From contig CM049322.1 in NCBI GenBank assembly GCA_026874595.1, positions 10,126,400-10,190,399 on the forward strand: DNA of 64,000 nt, given 5' to 3'. The notes under the pieces were generated by a model. The model searched no databases and was not told where the DNA came from. It worked only from the letters and a program-made list of their open reading frames with translations. A program made the translations under genes and the position numbers. This document shows, piece by piece, positions 36,961 through 48,913 of this stretch (the first letter of the stretch is position 1; the number at the start of each line of letters is the position of its first letter). Origin of the DNA: Sipunculus nudus. Lineage: Eukaryota; Annelida; Sipuncula; Golfingiida; Sipunculidae.

Positions 36961-39173
36961 AAGAAGAAATGTTGCTTCAATGACTATATATGTCAATCTC
37001 CTTACAAAACCTTACATTAAATTACTTGTGATTATATCCTTTCTAATCTAATATACACACGTTTTAAATGTAAGGAACACCTTATTTATTTAAAGATTAT
37101 TCTTAATTGAAACATTCCAAACAATACTGTGTTCAAAATTAGTGTTGGCACAATCACTCTATTTGATATCATCCAATCCATAATTTTAAATCCAGATTTT
37201 TTGTTACAAACCTTTTTGAAAAAAGTGTAACTACGTCTCTGATTGTTTGAAGCTGTAAGACCATCAATTACTTTCAACTAACCTCCATTTATAAAATAAA
37301 CTTTTGCTTGGTGAATAGTTATGGAGTATTTTAAGTAACTCACCCAGTTGATATTGTCATCCTGTATTGTATCATTTATTTGACCACGGATGAGGGTGCA
37401 GATGATTTTCCTTTCCCACCAATATATCATGAATATATTTAAAAGACAAATATTGTATATTTGAAATACCCCTAGTTGTAATTATTATATACGTCTCTAA
37501 TAAACCTCCATTATACTTGGAATCCTAGCCAGTCACATTGTATTCCGGCTAATATTAAGCTTCATATGAGATGGACTCCTGTCCTAATATTGACTATTTT
37601 TTAATCAATTCTCACCTTTTTACCAATTTCCTTCCTTTGATATCGATATTTTTACAAAGCTTATTCCACATTAATCCAAATATTTACAGTCCACTGACTT
37701 TTCATTAACATTTCATTAACAAACAAGAAGCTGCAGCTTTACCTCATTGTTTTTGTTGGTTCTTTTGAGACGAATTGAGACCTATCTTCCAAACATCGTT
37801 AAAAACAGATAGGTAATATTTAATGGTATTATATTGTATTGAAAGTTTGAAGACACAATGGAAACTGCACCAACTTCCTCGGGATATATCACTGATATTA
37901 GTTTCCATGTATAAATATTATTACACAGAATGAAATTTTTAATACGAATTATTCTTTCAGTTTTCAATCTGCTGGCTTATTCTGCCAGGTTTATTCCACC
38001 TTTGTGATATGTTCTTTTCAGAGCACTATATTTGATCTTGTTTTCCCCCTCTCTATACAAAACACTTCATCAATGACATGACAATAACTATGAATGACTA
38101 AGGTGGTACATGTAAATTTCATATATAAAGTACTTTGGATAAAGCTAATGTTCTACATATATCTGCCATTCCAAACATTGTTAGTGTTCTGCTTGACCAC
38201 ACAGTAATTTTATTCCCCTCACAATATCATAATTAAGTTTCCTACTGATAACTTTATCCTAGGAGAGCAAGATGCAAAGGTTTTTTATTGTTTCTTTTGT
38301 CAGGTTAACACATTTTCATGAAACTAGTTCTATTGTACTGTGTTCACTTGCACCTATCCCGGCTGCCTCAGATTTATAATAGTTGACAGGGAAGGAAATT
38401 GTGAAATCTCATTTATCGTGCTAATTTAATGTCAAATAACAAGTATTATTGACAAGTTAATACACATTATGTTATTTCAAAGAAAAACTTTAATTAAACC
38501 TGTGTGTGCTTATCTCAGTTTATTATTGACAGTTTAATGCACATTACATCATTTCAAAGAGACACGTTATTAAACCTGTGTTCGCTTAACTCAGTTTATC
38601 GTTTGCTGTCATGTCTATTCTTCTAATTATATTTCCTTTCACCGTATATATGTCGATTATTGTCCAGATTTTAGTGTTATGCCGTGTGCCCAACAACCAA
38701 TGTGATGTGTATCTTTTGGATATCAATGCAACGAGCCTTAAATCTCGGTTCTTTATATTGAAGAAACCAAACCTTGACCTCCCTTAACAGACAAGATTCC
38801 TTCAAGAGAACCAGAGAGATACAAGGTATTTAACAACTGATTAGAGAACAATTTTACAAAATAATTACGAATGTATACCCACGAGATAAACGTGCGGTCA
38901 GAAAACCTTAACATTTCCTTCTTGGTGTTCGCCTGGACAGCAGAACTGTTCCTTTTGACTGACGTGGCATTCCAACGTAGTCAGTTTTTAATGACTACTG
39001 TTAAGGTGTTTTTTCGTAAACACCGCTCTATTGTTTATTAGGTTTTGATTTTTTTGATCCAGTTGAACATAAAGATCAGGATAGCAGGATATTGTGTCCT
39101 AGGTTGCCGGTATGTAGAAATCCAGGGTTTCCTCTGTGGTATATGTGACATCTTAAAAATATTTGACTTTTTG
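36961..39173. other. Non-coding interval upstream of the lectin gene
   Basis: No exon recognised. A ~77-bp tandem duplication (TTATTGACA..CATTTCAAAGA..AACCTGTGT..CTCAGTTTAT) lies at about 38443-38600. The final part may contain the lectin promoter, but no clear TATA box was seen. Confidence 0.45.
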
Positions 39174-39551
39174 TTAACATTTCAGGACAAGTACGCACCA
39201 ACACCTGAAAATGTTTGTCGCCATAATAGGTATAAACGGTTTTATATTCTTTGGAGCTTTGTTGGGATTTATCTCTTAATTTTTAGGTTGATGATAAATG
39301 ATAGTACAGACAAGACTAACATCGGACCAAAATCCTTTGCCGAGCGAACTGTGTGGGGAAATTTATTTGTCAGCTATTGCACGGCGAACGCAACGAAAAT
39401 AGGTGTAAGAGTTTGCCCAGTTGTCCTTTTACATTTATTTTTTTGTTAACATTTCAGGACAAGTACGCATCAACACCTGAAAATGTTTGTCGCCATAATA
39501 GGTATAAACGGTTTTATATTCTTTGGAGCTTTGTCGGGATTTATCTCTTAT
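39174..39551 (+). repeat. 271-bp tandem duplication covering the lectin signal-peptide exon
   Basis: TTGTTAACATTTCAGGACAA and the following ~100 bases occur at 39174 and again 271 bases later at about 39445, almost identical. Each copy contains ATGTTTGTCGCCATAATAGG (39211 and 39483), which encodes a signal peptide. Copy 1 runs into TAA without a donor site. Copy 2 has TAT|GTAATG, a usable donor. Confidence 0.9.
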
Positions 39552-41425
39552 GTAATGGAAAGGTGGTTGTTACTAGATATGCTACGAGTCGAATTTCAAT
39601 AATTATAAAAACATTGAATATGAGGTAACATAATTTAATCAGAGGTATTCGAGAGCACCCTCCTTGTGCCTTATGCACAATAACATCAACAACGATAACT
39701 GAATCGTTGAACAATTATAGAAACGTGTTATCACATTAATCGAAATAGGAAGATGTATAAATCAACATGCTTATGTAATATATAAACCTACATGAAATAT
39801 CCGTTTTTAGAGGACTGTGCAGAAGCATACGTTTCATGGCTTCAATACTGTACTTTTTTACCAGCATGGTTAATTACTGGTGCGGTCGATGCCAACATCG
39901 GAGAGCCACATCCGACCTCAGGCAGATTCGCCCAGATGTGTTGCGGTTCTGGTATTGGGGATCAACTATTTAATAATGTTGGTAAAGTGCTGACAAATCA
40001 GCTCGGCGTGTTCATGGTAAAGGAATGTGTGCGTGACACCTGCGGTGGGTTATATTTGATATCATTATTATACACGAGGGAGGTTGTGACTTATAACATT
40101 TTCATTTTGGCTGGTAGGTTAGTTTGATTGTGTGTTAGCAAATTCCCAAATGTTATGAACAGATTTTGAAGAATTAGGTTAACCATAAAACCCATGAAAA
40201 GATTGACTGAAATATTGTAGTTGACCTGGATCACTCGACTTTATGTTTTTTTTTTCATATATAGTATAAGATATTTCAATTTCAACCAAAAAAAAACACA
40301 TCCTATTGACAACTGAAATTCGCTGAATTTTAAATTTTATGTGCATGATTTTGATAACAATGAAACAACAAAAAACTATCGAGAAAGAATCCTTGGTATC
40401 CCATCGGATGTCCTCCGAATGTTTAAATTCCTCTGTGGCTTGTACTTGATTTGTATAATGGATATGCTTCTTTTTTTTAGGAATAAGCCCCACTCTGTTC
40501 CTGCAGAAAAAAGTCGTGCCTCCACTTTATTCATGCTGTTCGTTGCAATTCCATGATTTGTATTCGACCCATTATGTAGATTCTTATCAAGATGCAGATG
40601 AAGATGTTTTTTACTCTGACCTTTTACACTTGTATCGGTGAATACGGTCATTACCGTGCAGATTAGGTGCTTGTTGTACGTACCGTAGTTTCAAAACTCC
40701 GCCTGAAAAAATGGTATTGTTAAATGTGTATATCACCCGCTTTAAATAACACAAGGATGTATTGAGTTGGTATTCTTTCCTTCATGTCAGCAGGCTCCTG
40801 CATTAAAGGATACTACATTCATCCCGAAAGGAATATAACAAACAATACTGGATCCTGCTATAAAACAACAGAAAAGCCGTTGTCGTGGTTTGATGCAAGA
40901 ACAGAATGTCTTAAATTAGGCGGAGATCTCGTCAGTATCGAAACCAAACTACAAATGGACCATTTAAGGTCATCGTTCGGGAAAAAAGGTATTTGAACAT
41001 GATTCATGATCGTAATTTATCTTGTTAGCCAATATGGGATTTTCTTTTAAGCCCGTCGGTTAATCGCAAAGTCATTTTTTCATCATTCCTTACAGTATTC
41101 TATGTTCTTAAGTGAATATTATGTATTTAATCTGTTATTCGTCAGCTGATAACATTCCAAGAGTGTTATAAATCCATTTTTTGCAGCCTGGCCGCGTAGC
41201 TTCTTTGTGTTTTGGGCCGGCGGTAAATTCATTAAGGACCGTTGGGTGTGGGTGCCAACGGGAAATGAATTAACTTACCAAAACTGGGCCCCTGGCCAAC
41301 CAGTTAAGTCCACCAAGTTGGATGAAAACTACCTGTACCTTGGTGCCGGTAAATTCCGCTGGTACCGTGGATGGGGCAAGATGCAAGGCTTTGGAATATG
41401 CAAGATTCATCCGAGTTGTTTATAG
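39483..41425 (+). CDS. Secreted C-type-lectin-domain protein (four exons)
   Basis: Assembled by splice sites and phase: exon 1 39483-39551, exon 2 39813-40044, exon 3 40791-40988 (or 40794), exon 4 41187-41425. It encodes 245 residues. Residues 1-23 (MFVAIIGINGFIFFGALSGF) are a signal peptide. Exon 2 encodes about 77 residues with six Cys (DCAEAY..LQYC..MCCGSG..VKEC..DTC); I do not recognise this domain. Exons 3-4 encode a C-type lectin fold: GSCYKTTEKPLSWFDARTEC, LGGDLVSIET, then WVWVPTGNELTYQNWAPGQP and GFGICKIH. The usual calcium ligands (EPN/QPD, WND) are absent and one conserved Cys pair is incomplete, so calcium-dependent sugar binding is doubtful. Exon 3 starts at a CAGCAG tandem acceptor, giving forms that differ by one residue (244 with the second). 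Stop TAG at 41423-41425. Exons 3-4 are very secure, and exons 1-2 rest on phase and a shared strand. Confidence 0.82.
40788..40793 (+). promoter_or_regulatory. Tandem CAGCAG splice acceptor of lectin exon 3
   Basis: TGTCAGCAGGCTCC offers two AG acceptors three bases apart, both keeping frame (G|CA-GGC or G|GC). NAGNAG acceptors commonly yield isoforms that differ by one residue. Confidence 0.55.
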
Positions 41426-42199
41426 TCCACATAAGCACAAGAATACAATCGTTAAAGCGAATGTGTTAACAAAATAAGAGTTTGTCCAAACTTGTATACT
41501 TTCGAAAATGCCCAAATATCAATATATCTCTTTAGCAAAACTATTATATCATATAATAAAAAAAGGGAACGCAATATTCTCGAGATGAAGACATTTCAGG
41601 AAATTGTACAATTATCAAAAATATTTATTCAATTAAATTTGAGTTTATGGATTTAAATTGTTAACGGGGCTTGTTGACTTAGAAAATTCAAAACATGACA
41701 TCTGATGGTAGAGCTTTATGTTTCTTCGCATATGTCTAGGGCTGCGCCATAGATCCATTATGTTTGCTCTACACATGAAGCTTCCACAAATGTGGTAAGC
41801 CATAAAGTTGGCATGTGATCAATGCATCGTTTCTTTGGTCCAATGTACACCATTTTAGTTTTTATTAACCCGTTTACACAACATATTAATGCGGCTAAAA
41901 TTGGTATGGTATGCTCTAGGATATAGTATATTTTAAAGGAGGTGATCAAAATCACAATTAGAATATATGTGATTGCGACGACATATGCCGAATCGGTACC
42001 GCAAATGATTCCACTATATGCAGGAGTAACCTTATCCCCATCAGCACCTAAAATTGTTTTCATGCTATACAATCTAGGCTTCTCACCACGATGCAGTACA
42101 CATAACTTTAACACAGTGAAAGTGTCATAAAAAATATCCGACCTAGGAATTCTTGCATGTGAACTCTACAGACGCGCCTAGCGACAAACTCTGGCGTTT
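41426..42199. other. 3' flank of lectin gene and an unassigned minus-strand ORF
   Basis: A minus-strand frame at 42114-41758 (118 codons) contains two hydrophobic stretches, AYVVAITYILIVILITSF and TIPILAALICCV. This could be part of a membrane-protein exon. No splice pattern or family match was recognised, so it is not called as a gene. Confidence 0.35.
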
Positions 42200-43300
42200 G
42201 TTCTTGAAAGTTGAAGCTACTGGTGAAACTTGTATTTGTTCGTGTAAGGTAAAGCTGCTGGTGACTCTTGTATTTGTTCGAGACAGGTAAAACTGCTGGT
42301 GACTCTTATAATTGTTCCTGACAGGAAAAACTGCTGGTGACTCTTGTATTTGTTCCTGACAAGTAAAACTACTGGTGACTCTTATATTTGTTTGAGACAG
42401 GTAAAGCTGCTGGTGACTCTTGTATTTGTTCGAGACAGGTAAAGCTCCTGGTGACTCTTGTATTTGTTCCTGACAGGTAAAACTACTGGTGACTCTTGTA
42501 TTTGTTCGAGACAGGTAAAACTGCTGGTGACTCTTGTATTTGTTCGAGACAGGTAAAACTGCTGGTGACTCTTGTATTTGTTCGAGACAGGTAAAACTGC
42601 TGGTGACTCTTGTATTTGTTCGAGACAGGTAAAACTGCTGGTGACTCTTGTATTTGTTCGAAACAGGTAAAGCTGCTGGTGACTCTTGTAATTGTTCGAG
42701 ACAGGTTAAGCTGCTGATGACTCTTGTAATTGTTTGAGACAGGTAAAACTGCTGGTGACTCTTGTATTTGTTCGAGACGGGTAAAGCTGCTGGTGACTCT
42801 TGTATTTGTTCGAGACATTTAAAACTGCTGGTGACTCTTGTATTTGTTCCTGACAGGTAAAACTACTGGTGACTCTTGTATTTGTTCCTGACAGGTAAAA
42901 CTGCTGGTGACTCATGTTATTATTCCTGACAGGTAAAACTGCTGGTGAATGTTGTATTTGTTCCTGACAAGGTAAAACTGTTTGAGACTCTTGTATTTGT
43001 TCCTGACAGGTAAAACTACTGGTGACTCTTGTATTTGTTCCTGACAGGTAAAACTACTGGTGACTCTTGTATTTGTTTCTGACAGGTAAAACTGCTGGTG
43101 ACTCATGTAATTGTTCCTGACAGCTAAAGCTGCTGGTGACTCTTGTATTTGTTTGAGACAGGTAAAACTGCTGGTGACTCTTGTATTTGTTTGAGACAGG
43201 TAAAACTGCTAGTGACTCTTGTATTTGTTTGAGACAGGTAAAACTGCTGGTGACTCTTGTAATTGTTCGAGACTTGTTAAGCTGCTGATGACTCTATTGT
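42200..43300. repeat. 38-bp minisatellite, about 28 copies
   Basis: The unit reads TTTGTTCGAGACAGGTAAAA then CTGCTGGTGACTCTTGTA; starts at 42501 and 42539 give the 38-base period. Variants alternate TTCGAGAC, TTCCTGAC and TTTGAGAC, possibly forming blocks. Minus-strand ORFs with a 38-residue super-period are by-products. Confidence 0.97.
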
Positions 43301-43794
43301 AATTTCATTTTAAAGCTAGACTAATGGAGTGCAATACTTCAATAAGGGTTTAAAAAAAATTTTTTTTTTTTCAAATGTGTTGCGGCGAATAGGGACAGGA
43401 GCAGGCATTGTGTGTGACTCGCAGACCTTGCGTAACTACCTATAGGTCAATGAAACGCTTTTCTTTTTGATTCTTTAATGTATTGTAAAAGTCAAATATG
43501 ATCTATTAAAAAATCATAAATACTATAAAACTATAGTTTAATAACTAAGGGTAGTTGTAATATATGCCCAGTAGCCAGGCGTTCTCACATGTGAAGACCG
43601 CAGCCATCACTTGAATTCCTTGGAGCAGGAACTGTGAAGCATTGAAGCTCGTTGTTTGTATTTTGTTCGACGTGTGTACTAGGACTGGCCTGGAGGTCAG
43701 CCCAGTTGTCTGTAGGTTGTCCTCGGAGGAATCTGCAGCCGGCGTAGTGGTTTTTCTCTCGTGCCCAGGCCGAATTATCATTTATTTTGGATAA

Positions 43795-44013
43795 ACAAAA
43801 CTTCACAAATTCCGAGAGACACCTTATGACTCAGATGGCATTCCCGTGACAATTTTTGTCTCATACATAAAATCACACTACGATGCTGATGTGTTCCTGT
43901 ACAGACAGGGGACTTTTAATGGGTGTAATGTAGACTCGGATGTAGACTTTGGATCTTTGTTTAGTTATACTATCAGATTATTCATTCACAGTTGCGGTAC
44001 TGTGGATACCTAG
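43795..44013 (+). other. Protein-like open frame, unidentified
   Basis: This frame has no early ATG. It includes YDSDGIPVTIFVSYIKSHYD and VFLYRQGTFNGCNVDSDVDF, followed by FSYTIRLFIHSCGTVDT and a TAG at 44011-44013. Composition (Tyr, Asp, aromatic, two Cys) resembles an extracellular domain. A 73-codon open run can arise by chance, and no good acceptor lies in front of it. It may be an exon or exon relic. The overlapping minus-strand ORF (43545-43806) is no more convincing. Confidence 0.25.
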
Positions 44014-45316
44014 AAGCCTAGACTATTTGAAGGACCAAAGAGCAATTCAAACACTTATTTAACCCAAATTATTTTAATGCGGTTCTAATGGGGCACTTGA
44101 CTACCATTATTCCTATGGTTTTATGGATGGCATGGACTAAATTACCCGGGAATACTCCGTTTGAGATGGATACGCTTGAATAAACTCAAATATGTGAATA
44201 AAATAGCATCGAAAAGCTCATTGGTTTCATGTTGAACGACACATGGTGGCGGACTACAAACGGAATCCCTCAATTGCCGATACACAAAAGGATTTATCAT
44301 AAGGCAACATATTATTCAGAGTAACAATCATGTGTTGTCATTTTTTGAAGGTAAAGGGCATCCAGCAGAGCCATTTGAATGCGCTTACCCGTATTCCTAG
44401 CAAATTTCTAATATGGTCATCTGAACGGTATATCTTGAGACTGACTAGGCCTCAGCCTGATTTCAACCATCCCCTTCCCACGACGGAACGTTTATCGTTT
44501 TATAGCTGGATTAAGAATCTGTCATGTTCATCTTCTTCAGATGTAGTGAATGTTTTTTATCGCAATTTGTGAGCAAACATTTGTAAGTTCAATATTTCAG
44601 GACATACACATAACAACGTGGCATGGTATCAAAATATATCTAATATTACCTGAGGTTATATTATTGATCCATATATGGTTGTTTTAATAAGGTTCGATAT
44701 ATAAGGCTGCAGAATACTTGAATATAATTCAAAAAATGAATTGATAAAGGATCCCGACTAGAATGAGTTCGAAATGTTGAGTTCAGCTTCATGTCTTGAG
44801 TATATTACAGTCTATTAAACATTTGGGACACTTATTCACTTTATTTTACATGATAAAATAACCGCATAGTTCAAAGACAACCGTAGGGGAGAGAGTATTA
44901 TGCACAACAAAATACACAAATAAAGGTAAAGTATCAAACCCAACGTTAACGCTTTGCATCGGCTATATAAGGAACTGTGCCGCCTGGCCCTTTCTTTGGC
45001 TGTGAAAATTATTCTGTTATAACCTCTGCGCTAAAAGACAGATCCACAGTGGTCATGTTGTTCAGAACCCCAAAAAATACGCACTAATATAATACATTAT
45101 TGTTAAAGCCTCATAGGAGGTAAGCCAAAAATAAAAAAAATCCACAGACTAAATTAATAAATTTATTTTTAAATTTAATTCATTTTTGAATTAAAATAAC
45201 AAACGGCCCGGTCACAGACAAAGCAGGATAAGTATCAGGTATAGAAATCCAGGTAAAACAGGTTTTGATCCAAACCGTCAAAGGCTCCCCTTTATCTGTG
45301 ATAAAGCCATTTATAG

Positions 45317-45320
<4 letters not shown>

Positions 45321-45397
<77 letters not shown>
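45321..45397. repeat. Compound (TC)n(TA)n microsatellite
   Basis: A TC run of about 38 bases is followed directly by a TA run of about 38 bases. Confidence 0.95.
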
Positions 45398-45400
<3 letters not shown>

Positions 45401-45896
45401 GAGTGTGTTTATATATTATATTATATATGTTATCTTTTCGCAACCTTTCTGCTGACATGTCTGGGTTAAATTATATTTGATCAAAATATTAATAGCAAAA
45501 ATACTAATCGTGAAGTTACGTTTTTACAATATTGCTCCCATATATCTGAAGTAATTTTTTTACTTTAAGAAGGATACACATATATTATTTAATTATTACC
45601 AACAGTTCTTTTATGACACGTAAGAATTGCTTATATTTGATATTGAATATAAACTATGTACATACTATTAGAAATAACGCTACCATTTAAATGATGAGAT
45701 AAATGTTTATATTAAACAATCGAATAATAAACATTGTGTCTACATTTGTGTTTAGATAATAACTGAAATAGAAAAAAAAGACTCACATGGGTATACTTTA
45801 TGATCCAGTGATAACAACTAGATTTGTTACCAAACGTGTATAACGCCACGTTTTATGGTCAAAGGTATGTTTTTTTATATGTTACGGGTTAATTTA

Positions 45897-46610
45897 TTAC
45901 TTTAATTTCTTTACATTTTCCTCCAACCAATTTCTCACCGCCGAAACTGAATACCAAAATGGTCCTCTGTAGCTGTAGTAACCAAGGCGGCCATTTTGAA
46001 TGACTGCAAGCCGTTCCGGAATGGCGCCATATTTTAAGTTGGCTTCGTCTGCCATGGTGTCAACGAGTATTGGACAAGATAACTTTTCTTCGGCGAGGAG
46101 GTTGGCAGCAAACAAACGTTCGTCCAGTCCCCGATGATCTCTGAGTTTATGTTTACTATCTACGGCCCAACCATCAGTCGGATGGGCTTCTTTGATGTAA
46201 ACAGTGACGAAATCAGCTGAGTCAGCAAAATCTCTCATGAGCTGCTTAAACTCTGCCAATTTCGCCATAAACGGGGGTCAGGTGCAGCTTCCGAAGTTCA
46301 CCACCAGGGGACGCCCCACTTTGGCAAAATCTAACAAATTATGCGATGTCTTCCCGTCCAGCGACAGCAGCTGCACATCGACGGCAGGGCCACCTGTGTA
46401 TACCTCTCGGTATAGCAGCTCATACAAAACTCGCCGGCCCATGCTACCCATGGCCACGCTTAAATCTAACGACTGAAACTTTACTGGTGCATTTGGATCG
46501 CTTTTGAACAAGCCGACGGCAGCGAGGAACTTTTTTAATGACATCGTGATCCAAATGACTGTCATGCAGGCCACCGTCACCAGCTTCTCCCGCCACCTTT
46601 GCCAGGCCAT
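45897..46610 (-). CDS. Iodothyronine deiodinase, selenoprotein, intact (locus F)
   Basis: Reads as 237 residues with the TGA at 46280-46278 as selenocysteine (residue 111). It is a membrane-anchored thioredoxin-fold deiodinase that would remove iodine from thyroid hormones or related iodotyrosine compounds. Residues about 8-24 (KLVTVACMTVIWITMSL) are the anchor. EVYTGGPAVDVQLLSLDGK precedes the active site VVNFGSCT-Sec-PPFMAKL. EAHPTDGW, CPILVDTMADEANLKYG and PERLAVIQNG complete the family pattern. The stop is TAA at 45899-45897. The start ATG at 46610 follows a splice acceptor on the minus strand (TTGTTTCAG, AG at 46625-46624) by 13 bases, so a 5' UTR intron is likely. It is shorter at the N-terminus than locus A but complete. 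Pseudogenes B and C derive from this subtype. Confidence 0.95.
46278..46280 (-). other. In-frame TGA selenocysteine codon of deiodinase F
   Basis: Read on the minus strand as TGC-ACC-TGA-CCC-CCG-TTT (Cys-Thr-Sec-Pro-Pro-Phe), with homologous frame open on both sides. Confidence 0.93.
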
Positions 46611-46640
46611 CTTGTAGTCCGGCCTGAAACAATGAAACGT
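46611..46640 (-). promoter_or_regulatory. Likely 5' UTR splice acceptor of deiodinase F
   Basis: On the minus strand CGTTTCATTGTTTCAG is followed by GCCGGACTACAAG and the ATG. The pyrimidine-rich tract and AG make a good acceptor 13 bases before the start. This argues against the gene being a simple intronless retrocopy. Confidence 0.55.
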
Positions 46641-47134
46641 AAATGCATCGTTGATGTCCGTTTTAATATCTCACGAAAAAAGACTCTGGCCTAATTTACA
46701 TTCGCTAAGCAATGGTCTGATTATTACATATTGTCTGCAAAAGTAAAAAAAAAGAGGTTTACAAAAATGATATAAAATGAAAAAAAAAATAAACAAACCT
46801 GTGGTATTTTGAAGTGGTCGCTAAACGGTGGTTAGCCCAGGGTTAACTTTAATTAAATGTATTTCAAAGTACAGTATTGCAGTCCACAGCTGGATATGTG
46901 ATCATATAATTATTTTTTCGAGTTCATGCGCATTAAATTACGTGTATGCAGGGTCACACCATTACCCAACATTTGTAAAGTATTCCATAGCAATATAAAG
47001 TAAAGGTTAAGTTACATATTTTAAGTCTCCTTCCCAATAACAGGCGCAGGACTTACCTCCCGATGGCAGCTCCCCGGGGGACACAACAGAGCAAACACAC
47101 GATTTTTAGGTCAGTATACCCTGAAGGCACTTAA
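46641..47134. other. Non-coding upstream of deiodinase F
   Basis: Presumed 5' UTR intron or promoter DNA. No further exon or promoter motif could be fixed. Confidence 0.4.
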
Positions 47135-47315
47135 ACCGGTCCCCTTTTGTAATGCTGGGTGCACTTAAGCACACTTGTGCATAAGACCTTGCTCAAGGGT
47201 CTTAGCGGATGGGGGCTATGGGATTCGAGCCAATGACCGCTTGATTTTAAGTCGGGCACCTTTGCCATTACAACACTATGCTCAATAATATAGGATAAGG
47301 GAACTTGATCCATCA
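47135..47315 (-). repeat. tRNA-derived SINE
   Basis: On the minus strand a tRNA-like head includes GCCCGACTTAAAATCAAGCGG, as in a tRNA-Leu-like anticodon arm, and a B-box-like GGCTCGAATCCC. The body has GACCCTTGAGCAAGGTCTTA, a motif found in many animal SINE central domains, and ends near AAAAGGGG. The A box is poor. This is a retroposon copy, not a working tRNA gene. Confidence 0.7.
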
Positions 47316-48657
47316 GCGAACTTCTATTAATCTTGCCTCAGATAATTAATTAAGATTAAATATAGCGATTTTAAGTATAATATAAACAGTATGATATCGA
47401 ATACATGCCCTGTAAAAAGGGTGTTTCCGCAAATTATATTTTGACTGAAAGGGCTGATGTCAGTTGGTAAAGTAATATCGGATATGAAACGGTATCAATA
47501 GTTCACAGGTTTTAGTTTACATAACCCCTTGGGACTCGATTACTACGATAGGGGACATTCAAAGATATTAATGATTATTCATTGCTGACAATTAGTGTGT
47601 TGTTCAATCAATGATGTTTAAGGTTGATCAGATGATTTCCCAGACATACTTCAGGTTAAACGGACGTGGATAATAGTTTTATACGAGTAAAATGGCATTG
47701 GTACCACCGCAATTAGGAGTCAAAAAGGCGTTTATATATATACATATACATATACATATATTGAATATGCTGTAATGTTTCTAGTCTTCTGTAAAAGTCC
47801 ATTGTGCATAATGCAGTCGATAACTGTCCTATTGCCGTGTAGTATGTTCGAAACAGATGAATAAACCACTCTGGCTTAAATGGCCATATTGTCAAATCTG
47901 ACACCTCTCACCTGGCAAATTTTGTATCAGGATGTCGCTATATTCAATCCCTGACGCCAGCACCTTATACCTCGCCAATCAAGTGTTACTTGGTTAATCC
48001 CAAGTTTATATCTCAGCTCAGTCGTACGGTCCCCGTGTAGGTTGTGTAGATATCACCTGATCAGGCCGCTGATCATGCATGACTCAGCGCACTATAGCAG
48101 ACAGTGTTGATCGACAGAGTGGACAAAAGCAAACAAACCCGTCCACTTGGCCCAGATAGATAGACAAATATACGCTCGGTCCTGGTCACAAACTGGAACA
48201 TGCAATGGGTTTATATAATTAGTGACGGTTTCTGTTTAACATTTAATGTTTTTGCATATACATTAAGTAGGCCTAAGTCAGCCTGAGTAAATGTTGTATT
48301 TTACAAGTGTAATATTGGAAAAGGGTGTATATGTATAGTACAAACCTTTTCTGCTGATATTGATATTAAGCTTAAAACACTTACTGAAGACACAGAATTA
48401 TTAGTTGCGGTTTTATTCTTACGTGGTTTTCCAAGGTCAAGGTAATCCACGAATTAATGATTCCGATGATAAAAAAGTCACACGTTCAGAGAATATCTTT
48501 ACGACAGCTGGAGGTCGACTTTATCAACCCTTATTATCGCTGGCTGATGAGTTATTCAATAAAGTTGCATGACATGGTTTATAACTATTTTATAAATGTC
48601 ATAGATAAATAGATCAAATTTGATGAATTACTTTCCCTGTAAATTACCAGTAATACT

Positions 48658-48716
<59 letters not shown>

Positions 48717-48854
48717 TGTTGACCATGCCATTATTTCCCCTAATATCGCACAAACACGGCCCCTTGAAACGACGATAAATGTTTACAATAAAACAATATT
48801 AAACTTTATTTAAAAAAATCTTCAAAATCTGATATTACCAGATCTATTCTTTTT
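47316..48854. other. Non-coding interval with (TA)n
   Basis: A short TATACA-type repeat lies near 47735-47760 and (TA)n at about 48662-48715. No gene is recognised. Confidence 0.55.
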
Positions 48855-48913
48855 TTAAATAATGATGCTACATGTGTGTGTGTGTCCTGGCAGGGGGGGG
48901 GGGGGGTGCGGGA

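Larger units (their letters stand above)
43301..45896. other. Mostly non-coding interval; one coding-like fragment and a compound microsatellite
   Basis: A plus-strand frame at 43795-44013 looks protein-like (listed separately). (CT)n(AT)n lies at about 45321-45397. From 45400 to 45896 is the likely 3' UTR of deiodinase F (read on the minus strand). No clear SECIS was found there by eye. Confidence 0.45.

Noticed and set aside
40179-40651. ORFs on both strands within lectin intron 2
   Set aside because: Located between two in-phase exons; composition not protein-like.
41758-42114. 118-codon minus-strand ORF with two hydrophobic stretches
   Set aside because: No family resemblance and no splice pattern; kept only as a note in the interval entry.
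42483-43106. Minus-strand ORFs with 38-residue repeats
   Set aside because: By-product of the 38-bp minisatellite.
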